Positions 12,001 to 15,381 of a stretch of 18,200 bases of DNA are shown piece by piece. Position numbers and translations under genes: made by a program. Each line of letters begins with the position of its first letter. The first letter of the stretch is position 1. Below the pieces are notes generated by a model. It saw only the letters and a program-made list of their open reading frames with translations. It had not been told where the DNA came from and made no database searches. Source of the DNA: Stramenopiles sp. TOSAG23-3 (Eukaryota > Sar); the NCBI GenBank assembly GCA_900128585.1, contig LT642432.1, forward strand, positions 1 through 18,200. The letters run 5' to 3'.

Positions 12001-12505
12001 AAAGTATTCCGTAGGTGGACTGGCGTGTAAAAGTTGTAAAATAAACGAATTTCAACCTGATCCTGGGCGAACGGTCTGTGAAAATTGTCGCTGTGGTAAG
12101 GTCTCTGCCGTCGGTTCGTCGGCTTGTAAAGAACCCGTGAGTAGAGATGAGCTTGCGGTTATCAAACCCCCTCAAAGCATGGTCTATTTCGCTCCGCAGG
12201 CTATCCGCATCGATTTCAACCCATTAGAGCAGTTAACAGGTACTTTGATCTTCTATCTAATAGAATGGTCCAGCACTATACAAGATGGGGTTCCTGATTT
12301 TAGTGCTACGTGCTCTGGAAATGCGATCGTAGTATCAAAATTTTGTGAAGCAGACGTTGTAAGCAAAAGTGAAGCAGTTTCCGATGGAAAGACGGTGTAC
12401 TTTGAAGTTGATTGGGACAAAGACAAGGACGACTATACGAAATTCTCTCCCCAGGCGCAGACAAGGACGACTATACGAAATTCTCTCCCCAGGCGCAATC
12501 TATGA
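2..12505 (+). CDS. Giant modular cell-surface protein, main (N-terminal) part; 5'-partial, frame broken at 3' end
   Basis: The frame is open from base 2, so the ATG at 89 is only the first Met in view and the true start lies left of the window. Domains in order: an unrecognised, Cys-containing N-terminal part (to about 1585); three FnIII-like modules (about 1589-2610); a small beta module (about 2648-2860); 15 two-Cys repeats (about 2880-7500); a second FnIII-like cluster (about 7880-9485); about 30 ephrin-receptor-like Cys repeats (about 9497-12128); then the first half of another FnIII-like domain. The frame ends at a TGA (12503-12505) just after a 38-bp tandem duplication. Removing one repeat unit in silico joins it to the membrane part at 12502-14778. 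Inferred role: a secretory-pathway ectodomain for adhesion, recognition or cell covering. No catalytic motif is visible and the ligand is unknown. No intron is needed anywhere. That it codes is nearly certain; its function is not known. Confidence 0.93.
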   Translation, partial: ANQAVEYGVLFDGPSIGSQFEITRISINKMEAGSYGCAAQHLQQRCMLFNKCEFPSAGLPKSSAANDKNKLSLCLLRNGWKNSSQLAQLQLSDMRDLLVSHLLAFGENVVENDESINTLISMCPSMVGAKLYSSKTNTIVRSTNGAGAFPNDLLQLHLHDHFTIETSSGVLFDSPTTETMWTRLSPGVFRGVNVSACAIVEISISAHDGSVVSWYVRPVQPISGYPTKRYGHTNGFYPSGKLSVTHKYCLPHGTYRFVALSTSGIGWSSKGFYGVTCRKFAHLGGQILLPESPLISTFNQDLTFSTAVCHRSPTYLYGVRSPEGKWQHVDWEVKRVIDASGVFDGILVEEDVYHKDKGVNHLVISPSVPSSFVRSKDPPLMFASDGFVVMDVETLANEMDFVAILDVDVESAAMVVGGEDHRIFDYNASLKQHEEEVGYNHGGIQLMRSVLSKAEATFAVAMTQGDFVTPVIAAFDNCAVVLSGKRVGINIDTESWVQNEVPFHVEETFLSGIIWSSYDSNNSLCSSKVAAPTLLTIEISPTDPSANTAVLAWTPGDSKCTDNGLIFLRWEVQMGTSPYDNFVTVPGCDTADRYTTLECTTTELIRDSYVAFRVRERCNLELASGIWKRVYRQTFSPRAGSPTSFLAEPYGHQSMYLSWVPSTTSCASAASVFQRWEINIGVVGEENSFLGPSGCTCLTNRSFSSCNAVNLQSETQYSFQVREVCMTDDEIAAPFRSGIFVTTITAQTLSGRASPPEIFFGETNVSSTFIDVRWVPNSIGCVEAGSSFSRWIVEYLDISIPGTVYLPASNCASSNLPRTAGNECILAGLQPHHSYIVKIREMCTDSTRASAPQYSDAHATWGSSAGRPIELRSGSAARPSDGVVSVTGIHRISTGILRLEISSVHDFKKGDTVALEGITSNRSVAIDKVSEIVVTSLCLQSSDLQHVSDSKVVLNAEFCDEDAFKRCVILPVASTYPTAEQIFAGLDSSGVNASFRSNLQQSTNINVGGLNPNTEYNAHCAMLNGNGDFISNEKVAFHTAFQNSISEQPRIVQLTASLLIVRVTFSTSGLARCIIVPSDTLVEDASFVMDGTNGAIKGAPPASAMASHGDPFEVTYDISSPITDAGTQYGVFCAQSAVLSGKTAFVAPFIISPVNLLANYVHNGLVYATLSVHFSSTNESNCIISTSGTYVSATAVGSCSSSGVLHPSVPHIHTCFGLSTSDLYFAHCVQNGIVTTSIQFGALSANKSPKLSNLSAAPILKKTVAKRIDKTSVELVTTFSGSGNSRCVVTLPTSSNNIRASSILDGSAPGVVGTPPVSTEVEAGIALTVVYPGLNKGTEYEAYCAQNGVLGNKVAFVTASDNSIIVPPKITNNQGDKVEITVVFATTGMARCCVRRIENPPSVPSATDIYSDTSGMAYAGNLPPLQSATGGDAFVQVVQGLAPGTTYEAYCAQNNVLGSRLTFRTRPQSLAVDNIVKQPSLIAAGSFWAKVTVAFTETGNARCAILKRAIGDAEPSATQVLGGDLDESGAHIPKIHAFGGSSVNFTFVGLSPGTSYVVYCALDNGNSNFPLTQALNIETSSILTRPELVQYDDGVAIISVTFSKGGVARCAVVHFDNVARPNPSDILNGAVSGSVGNSSSAIWARGGVPQTFRHSNLTSGRLYKVYCALGDLVTSEVQFYSSSVRESAHVHEYGSSSVTTKVIFGANESSRCIVLPSGSPVPNSEHIVKGLNIFGTQAAHLTSLDTRYTKTVSGLSENTNYDVHCAQPLTVSSFTFQTAPQNILTSDLVPSDAKGTSVKLSITFSSTGTYSCAVVTKGSTATAANILDGTVGGKIGAGATGTAVGGASVDLVYNNLFPGSIYDAYCAQGSLLSNQASFETDAILKPLKLEKFYDAEPRVSITFLKAGFVRCVALETAAASPTIDTILSGNVASPKSYPVGSNVHAGVPYNVGFVSLQKGTNYNIYCAKDGIRSETLTIVVSEIVSPCKVVQQSLNTVKIQSTYSGSGTVKCIVHQDDDTNLNNTEVYEGLLPGVRGVVPAASSNIAETPHVVVYGGLAPNKWYRAMCAQQGAFQVSEQRFFLDPEFSDLDNIVITDIYSNSVNFKYKFSLPGISRCVVVTGKPSIDLIESSQIIYGPMANIQGLPANYSAVSSHTNYDISYGGLSANTEYEIFCAVESIVVRCKNTFRTSHIITHTAFIHSFINPLSVDVGVQVAVTFGKAGLARCVVLPTESPAPSNAGLILNDDVANSQGNPSSKKWAYSDVPFISDHTGLVVGHAYRAHCAQGDLISTSIKYLIIGGINMQTKIIEVGPRHVRLETRFTAAGSARCVLLTKGSNVPTSDQILQGYNAVGVSPFPILLISNQSYVVLYEGLQPGAKYDAYCAMRNVTTERLRVQTSSIRTPLRIFEKTGKSVTIVVSFTCAGITRCAVVAAGSISPKASDILSGVVIDAFYSAPINVSANSVAIHKIASPLMVPRNEYDAYCATAGILTGAKRLSTSGGRLHVRTNGVHSFRGGQSVSFGSYSGPLPLKTGVFRVNRQTGSIPNGLSLSTLVDYIPAEAWGTKSMGHVQRVTEESNLHGLTVVCDSNCNERLSWPHSAYIDVQVGMFSSLSCCNSGCEQYCDLSWGTLRPAGNKFRNILSVSWRENKYDTCAKSGSTFSRWDVHYKRLEDGANSYTAAPGCTNLVSLPDTFCDVDGLSASSWYSFRVKMICADSTSFDENTGGNVVLPLDSPWSEDSEYSFAQTQVSGPSPPVRLTTAERAGSLVFSIVAMNIDPTSTFVKINTLGHSFSENELVYITNIPDAGPSELNDIVYTITGVTESSFQLLNITSLSVSGTFSGQATEYSGIRTNETMSIVWQPSEIECDVAKPTSQFVQFHPQYIKVGDPIDVVSVSVNSGQNVELSLSSLVADSNFLPGDKVEMQNLASDAPHELKSQTLYIHETTDYGISLKDINTLNGSISFTFTAVNLTVSHAFKNVSGTNPGTACHHWHASNSRKHILCIMELLTPNTWIQFRVREICSDSGASSDFSERSKPIKTLASFALPPLNVNPGPFVSRTSMGLSWAGDDSSCVSSGSEFLNWKIELREVEQLRGVYMAPHYDIPWRGIEGDCDNGIYKYDSTSCVAPGLLYSSKYAFRVSEICTDSGLSSGPSNTNELVIATDSFCDPGYRTNPVKRDSCVACVAGMYNSEFGQDNCKNCENGRFATNMGMAKCAMCSPGKHGVFNETAGYFSCALCKKTEYNDEFGVPYSPGCKACPHGRMADVRGLAKCKNCAVGKYQPASAEIECIRCSIGLFADIEGMSECVPCSKGTVGPSQELSKCIGCVPGKYMDEIGSTDGSCKECDTGKSAPSNNSHICTSCLAGRFAQNTSSIVCSLCLTGQSQSTSTSSNCVSCPKGRFTNIRGSTGCTNCPTGRTSPKEGSTECTLCPGGKYNNIPGASTDCLICVSGKDAPFEGATECRACKAGRFHAGASGTEAEPCQVCALGQVAKGTGNSECETCLPGKISKFLGGTYCTECSVGFYTDQAAQSECKICSAQNKHSNSPNRDDVYQDETGQSDCKICSSGRAAPGSSSCITDCTCSAGSYRDQDNKCADCPFGMQCVGDSTDDTPCDCSEGSATAPLGNRYYCPVGTSAQNQLVVLDGHRITTSIGASDCDDKVGINWCSCTRGAVALCEMGRECTCGESRKCPAGKFSSRTGMSECRKCEAGQYQNELGKTECKVCPKGYKCPYGAPVKFDCFENYTCISAALDKWDTCVQRVVNREQNHHCDDVGDATSGILSIAYTECDNATILGGGEFKGAKGNLTAIRGADICPRMENINYFCKDGVDLETAIPAGSFGVSCDENHENCDDKCQSNCNDIQGCLAGEMCNNGRRESCSVGKYAEGSGNAICLSCPPGKITNVIKQAVCLECQKGQFSPISGGSVCDDCPAGYAADLLGSVSCDACVPGRYSAVPKAGSCDGCPMGKFSSSENSTMCTQCRDGTETPGIASPECLLCPKGKYSVGGLACKSCKINEFQPDPGRTVCENCRCGKVSAVGSSACKEPVSRDELAVIKPPQSMVYFAPQAIRIDFNPLEQLTGTLIFYLIEWSSTIQDGVPDFSATCSGNAIVVSKFCEADVVSKSEAVSDGKTVYFEVDWDKDKDDYTKFSPQAQTRTTIRNSLPRRNL
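1589..2610 (+). other. FnIII-like domain cluster 1 (three modules)
   Basis: Three consecutive modules of about 110 residues share a pattern: a Pro-led first strand, a W-x-P motif (LAWTPGD, LSWVPST, VRWVPNS), a Cys, an aromatic-Arg-Trp strand (FLRWEV, FQRWEI, FSRWIV), a Gly-Cys or Asn-Cys pair region, and a closing strand FRVRERC / FQVREVC / VKIREMC. The W in strand B and the Tyr/Phe-x-Val-Arg closing strand are typical of fibronectin type III folds. The extra conserved cysteines suggest module-internal disulfides, consistent with an extracellular location. The family assignment comes from pattern reading, not from a profile search. Confidence 0.7.
2648..2860 (+). other. Small beta module, first of three related copies
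   Basis: About 70 residues with the pattern VVSV, then LEISSVHDFKKGDTVALEGI, then a Val-rich closing strand. Related segments recur at about 8297-8530 and about 8669-8870. The pattern (hydrophobic strand, His-x-Phe, Gly-Asp, Val, then an Asn-containing loop and a closing strand) recalls the short beta modules common in phage virion proteins that often score as E1 FCCH-like. That comparison is from memory and unverified. Confidence 0.5.
2880..7500 (+). repeat. Array of 15 divergent two-cysteine beta-type repeats
   Basis: Fifteen units of about 100 residues each carry an early (A/S)RC(V/A)V strand, then a P-x-x-x-x-I-L-x-G segment, a Gly-rich stretch, a GL-x-PGT-x-Y-(D/E)-A-YCA-QNG core, and a closing F-x-T strand. 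Each unit has one Cys near its start and one in YCA or HCA, so a single disulfide per unit is likely. The clearest units are at about 3840-4080 (GLNKGTEYEAYCAQNGVLG) and 4150-4400 (GLAPGTTYEAYCAQNNVLG). The third unit (about 3530-3730) is the most divergent. No two units look alike at DNA level, so the array is old. The fold is probably FnIII/Ig-like, but I do not recognise a named family. Confidence 0.8.
7880..9485 (+). other. FnIII-like domain cluster 2, interrupted by small beta modules
   Basis: The hallmarks of cluster 1 return: VSWREN, a Cys, FSRWDVHYK, GCTNL and FRVKMICADS at about 7925-8150; VWQPSE to FRVREICSDSG at about 8570-9080; and LSWAGDD, FLNWKIEL and FRVSEICTDSG at about 9130-9440. 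Between the first two lies one small beta module (about 8297-8530). A second one (about 8669-8870) is inserted inside the middle FnIII-like domain, between its Trp/Cys half and its FRVRE half. This explains why that domain is nearly twice the usual length. Confidence 0.65.
9497..12128 (+). repeat. Ephrin-receptor-like (GCC2/GCC3-type) Cys-rich repeat array, about 30 units
   Basis: Short units of about 16-20 residues follow the pattern xG(K/R)(Y/F)-x(6-9)-G-x(2-4)-C-x-x-C, for example PKGRFTNIRGSTGCTNC and PAGYAADLLGSVSCDAC. An unbroken run of about 22 units covers 9497-10730. A divergent Cys-rich stretch and two more units follow to about 11200. A unique Cys-containing block spans about 11200-11630, and nine further units run to 12128. 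The pattern matches tyrosine-kinase ephrin-type receptor-like repeats, which are extracellular and disulfide-linked. Such arrays sit next to multi-pass C-termini in many protist surface proteins. Confidence 0.88.
12421..12497 (+). repeat. 38-bp perfect tandem duplication that shifts the reading frame
   Basis: Two identical 38-base units (12421-12458 and 12459-12496) lie head to tail, with one further matching base at 12497. Because 38 is not a multiple of three, the second copy is read in another frame. The segment DDYTKFSPQAQ is encoded once in each flanking frame, by copy 1 in the upstream frame and by copy 2 in the downstream frame. The block contains no GT dinucleotide, so no GT-AG intron can lie wholly inside it. 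A donor further upstream (GT near 12395) is not excluded. It is either an assembly or allelic artefact or a recent slippage mutation. Confidence 0.97.
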
Positions 12506-14778
12506 CTTTAGAGGAAGCTATGAAAATAACACACCCTGTTGCCGTACGAACTTCAACCTCTTCGAAAAACTGTTTTGCGACAATGACGCTTGACCACTAC
12601 TTGCATAGCAGACATTTCTTTTTTCGACTTGTTGCAGTAGTAGAATGGCTGGATTCATCGGATGAAAAGGACTATATTGTTCGTGCTGAAAGTGATCCCT
12701 ACTCTATTCGTGAGTCTTTTACATGGCCTGTAAGAGTGGACTGTGTTGATCAAGACGAGTACTTGGAAACCAGGGACGTAAATGGACCCAGCGGATGCAT
12801 TGAGCGGGGAATGGAACCTATATGCCAATGGAAAGAGCTCATAGATCCGTTCGTATGGCGCTGCGAGCGGTGCCCGTATGGCGGGGACTGCAAAGGTCAA
12901 CCGGCTTGGATGCACGTGAAAGCCTTGTTTGGTTTTTGGAGAAATAAGAACTTTACTGGAATTACAAGGTTTCATCGATGTCCTGTTCCTCAGGGCTGTT
13001 TAGGGTCAAATAACCCCGCGTTCGTTGATTTGTATATAATGAACGGTACTGACAACCTTGCTGTAATTGATCATGAAGAACGATGTCATTCGGAAATGGG
13101 TTACAGTGGCCCATCGTGTGCAGTGTGCAGAAAGGGTGAATTCTATATGACAGCTAGTGGTTGCCGCACATGCGAGGGTAAGAGTGGCGGAAGCATCGTC
13201 CTGTCGATAGCGACCATGGTTGGTGTTGGCCTTGCAGGTGCGTACTTTATATACAAGTTTCGTTCCCTAGCCATAATTGCCAAAGATATCCAAAAAGTGA
13301 CAAAACTAGTTATTAACTTTTTGCAGGTAATGACATCCATAAAAAGTGTATATACGCTAGAAATCCCCAGCATGAATATTGGGTTTAGTATGTCTGCGTA
13401 TTTTGAAGTGTTCAGTTTTGACTTTGTAGCAATTTTTGGCTTTCCGTGCCTGTACGAAATGACGTATTTTGAGAAATATGCGGCCGACATGTCAATGCTG
13501 ATTGGTTTTGGTGTTTTCATTCTCATTGTCTACGCAATAGGGTTGGTAGTGTTGACTATCCGTAGCAAGAGAAAAAAGAAAAAGGGGATAGATCCGGCCG
13601 CAAAAGCACGCCTTGAAGAGATGATGGCAATGGGGGGTGGGAAAGGAATGTTGAGCATGTTCAAAAATAAAAACCCGGGAGGCAAAGTGACCGGGCTGAA
13701 CCGATGGGCCAATGTGCGAAAAGGCTTCCGAGCAGTGAGTATGTTTCGATCCCAAAAGCTTAGCGCGAAGGTAACACTTCAGAGTCGAGCCATGGCGGTA
13801 GGTTTTCAATGGTTCATGTTTCAGCACCAACCAACTTCTGTAAAGACATTTAATATGGTAAAATGCGAGTACCTGGACGGGATTTATATGCTTCGGCAAG
13901 ACTATCGACGAATCTGTGGGGGTGGGGAGTACGTCCCGTATTTTATGTTTGCCATGGTAGTCATTGGTATGTATATTGTAGGACTTCCAACGTTCATTGC
14001 AATCTACCTCGTGAAAAATAAAAGAAATTTGGCCGATCCCGTAATTAGGAGCAAAGTTGGGTTCCTTTACGTGAACTACAAGCCATCCTCATTTTTATGG
14101 GAGGTACAAATTTTGGCGCACAAGTGCTTACTCACTGGGGCGCTAGTGGTCATGTATCAGTATGCCATTGTCCAATGCACACTGGCATTTGTTATTGCTA
14201 TTCTCTCCCATTCTATGCATGCTCTGTACAGCCCCTTCCGGATAAACCTGCTGAATAAAATACAGCACTGTTGCCTATTTGCCACATCGGTTGCATTCGT
14301 TGGAAACCTTGCCTTTCAGTGCGCTGTAAACAACAAAATGGCGGAAGACAATTTCGAGGAGACCTTCATTCGTAATACGCTGGTGTACACTTTTGTGGGC
14401 GCTTTGTTTCTTGCCTTTCTGGGAACCATGCTGGCTGTGAGCCGTAGCGTGAGGAAGTACAATGTAATAATGAAAGAGAAAAAACTTGAGCGCAAGAAGA
14501 AACGGGAAGCCAAGCGGAAAGCGGAGTTAAAACGGACAGGACAAAGGGACATGGCTCATAAGAAAGTCTTTGGGGGCAAAGATGACGAGGGAAAAACACC
14601 GTTTCGCCCAGGACAAATGCGCAGGATAAAGCCAAGAACAATTAAACAAGTCTACCGAGATAACCCGGCCAAAGCGCTGCAGTCGTTTCATGTTAAGGGC
14701 AAAGGCGCCGGAGCTGAAAAGAAGTCGAAAGAAACAAAAAACTCCTCAGCGCAAAAGCCCGAGTCTTTTTTCATATAG
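12502..14778 (+). CDS. C-terminal membrane part of the giant surface protein (shifted frame)
   Basis: This is very probably the 3' part of the preceding gene rather than a separate gene. It begins mid-domain with the closing half of an FnIII-like fold (strand-like residues FFFRLVAVVEW) and has no signal peptide. It continues with an EGF-like Cys cluster (CERCPYGGDCKG, then CHSEMGYSGPSCAVC) and a multi-pass membrane region of six to eight hydrophobic segments between about 13186 and 14448. It ends in a long Lys/Arg-rich tail (from about 14449), expected to be cytoplasmic. A Lys/Arg-rich loop (about 13564-13790) separates the early and late membrane segments. Large ephrin-repeat proteins with this C-terminal layout are common in protists; their roles are mostly unknown. 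The in-frame ATG at 12502 overlaps the upstream stop as ATGA, so reinitiation is formally possible. Without the duplication the reading frame simply continues from the upstream part. If the duplication is real in the genome, the allele is broken. Confidence 0.88.
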   Translation: MTLEEAMKITHPVAVRTSTSSKNCFATMTLDHYLHSRHFFFRLVAVVEWLDSSDEKDYIVRAESDPYSIRESFTWPVRVDCVDQDEYLETRDVNGPSGCIERGMEPICQWKELIDPFVWRCERCPYGGDCKGQPAWMHVKALFGFWRNKNFTGITRFHRCPVPQGCLGSNNPAFVDLYIMNGTDNLAVIDHEERCHSEMGYSGPSCAVCRKGEFYMTASGCRTCEGKSGGSIVLSIATMVGVGLAGAYFIYKFRSLAIIAKDIQKVTKLVINFLQVMTSIKSVYTLEIPSMNIGFSMSAYFEVFSFDFVAIFGFPCLYEMTYFEKYAADMSMLIGFGVFILIVYAIGLVVLTIRSKRKKKKGIDPAAKARLEEMMAMGGGKGMLSMFKNKNPGGKVTGLNRWANVRKGFRAVSMFRSQKLSAKVTLQSRAMAVGFQWFMFQHQPTSVKTFNMVKCEYLDGIYMLRQDYRRICGGGEYVPYFMFAMVVIGMYIVGLPTFIAIYLVKNKRNLADPVIRSKVGFLYVNYKPSSFLWEVQILAHKCLLTGALVVMYQYAIVQCTLAFVIAILSHSMHALYSPFRINLLNKIQHCCLFATSVAFVGNLAFQCAVNNKMAEDNFEETFIRNTLVYTFVGALFLAFLGTMLAVSRSVRKYNVIMKEKKLERKKKREAKRKAELKRTGQRDMAHKKVFGGKDDEGKTPFRPGQMRRIKPRTIKQVYRDNPAKALQSFHVKGKGAGAEKKSKETKNSSAQKPESFFI
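13186..14448 (+). other. Multi-pass membrane domain of the giant surface protein
   Basis: Hydrophobic segments lie at about 13186-13260, 13384-13461 (weaker), 13492-13566, 13933-14013, 14112-14229 (long, perhaps two passes), 14269-14326 and 14365-14448. After the first, the stretch KLVINFLQVMTSI and the later WEVQILAHKCLLTGALVV followed by LYSPFR recall the conserved core of protist ephrin-repeat membrane proteins. The total is six to eight passes. A channel- or receptor-like role is possible, but no ion-selectivity or kinase motif is visible. Confidence 0.75.
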
Positions 14779-14805
14779 AATGCGGAGAAATGTGGTAGTA
14801 TATAT

Positions 14806-14855
14806 TGTAAAAAGATATTGAACTTCTGCAGCTAACAAAGGATCACTAAAATAAA
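14806..14855 (+). terminator. Candidate polyadenylation signals of the giant gene
   Basis: A TGTAA (14806-14810) lies about 28 bases after the stop codon, and an AATAAA (14850-14855) about 70 bases after it. TGTAA is the usual poly(A) signal in chlorophycean green algae; AATAAA is the general eukaryotic one. Both words are expected by chance in AT-rich DNA, so this is weak evidence. Confidence 0.25.
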
Positions 14856-14965
14856 GCCTGTGTTAGAGTTAAAACTGGGGCTACGCCTCACATCGTATTA
14901 TTTATATTATAGAATTACCGTAGTCCATAGTAGATCTACCTAAATCGAAGAATAAAAAATAATAC

Positions 14966-14981
14966 GAGGAGGAGGAGGAGG
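14966..14981 (+). repeat. GAG trinucleotide run
   Basis: Five perfect GAG units plus one base form a purine-only tract in an otherwise AT-rich spacer. It is a simple microsatellite and no function is inferred. Confidence 0.9.
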
Positions 14982-15051
14982 TAGATTATTTATTTCTAGA
15001 AGACGACTGTGGTATTTATAATAAAAACAACGAGACGACGACGACTGATGA

Positions 15052-15067
15052 TATTATTATAATAATA
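15052..15067. repeat. 16-bp perfect AT palindrome
   Basis: The sequence from 15052 to 15067 equals its own reverse complement (TATTATTA followed by TAATAATA), with no spacer. It consists only of A and T, so it could extrude as a cruciform but could also be a by-product of base composition. Confidence 0.85.
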
Positions 15068-15087
15068 AAATAATATAGTAGTAGTAA

Positions 15088-15125
15088 TATTAGACTATAA
15101 TATTTAATAAATATATAGTCTAATA
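15088..15125. repeat. 38-base inverted repeat (hairpin-forming)
   Basis: Outer arms TATTAGACTATA (15088-15099) and TATAGTCTAATA (15114-15125) are perfect 12-base reverse complements. After a single unpaired A at 15100, the inner arms TATTTA (15101-15106) and TAAATA (15108-15113) also pair, around the single base at 15107. The whole forms a nearly complete 18-pair hairpin with one bulge. The outer arms contain G/C, so the symmetry is less easily explained by composition alone than that of its neighbours. Confidence 0.85.
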
Positions 15126-15149
15126 AATAAATAAAAAAAAAATAATAAT

Positions 15150-15161
15150 AAATGATCATTT
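15150..15161. repeat. 12-bp perfect palindrome
   Basis: AAATGATCATTT reads the same on both strands. It is the third palindrome within about 110 bases of the spacer. No known binding site is assigned. Confidence 0.8.
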
Positions 15162-15381
15162 TTATATTAGTAGTAGTAGAATTATTCAGAGAAGTCTTTC
15201 TTCTCCAGCGGAGGATGGATTGTATGAAATGGTATAAGGAATGATTAAAAGAATTTGTCTGAAATTGCAAAAGCTGAAGAAATAGAGAGAGAAAATACAA
15301 GTTTGCGTTGAAATAGAAGAAATATAGACATTTTTTTGGGGAAAGAAAGCATCGCGCAGTCGTCGACCATTGTATAGGTTC

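Larger units (their letters stand above)
14779..15381 (+). other. AT-rich intergenic spacer
   Basis: This 603-base stretch lies between two same-strand genes. It should hold the 3' UTR of the giant gene and the promoter/5' UTR of the AAA gene. It is AT-rich, with short runs of AAT/TAG trinucleotides, a GAG run (14966-14981), an ACG run (about 15034-15045) and several palindromes (14930-14939, 15052-15067, 15088-15125, 15150-15161). No convincing gene, tRNA or core promoter element was found. A minus-strand open frame across it (15016-15411) translates to low-complexity Ile/Tyr/Phe/Ser and is not credible. Confidence 0.8.

Noticed and set aside
12369-12593. Third-frame continuation after the duplication (reading SPGAIYDFRGSYENN)
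   Set aside because: It looks protein-like for a short stretch but stops at about 12591. Only the frame obtained by counting a single repeat unit runs on into the membrane domain.
15370-15372. TTG as start of the AAA protein
   Set aside because: A eukaryotic start should be ATG. The first ATG is at 15382, with an in-frame stop upstream at 15325.
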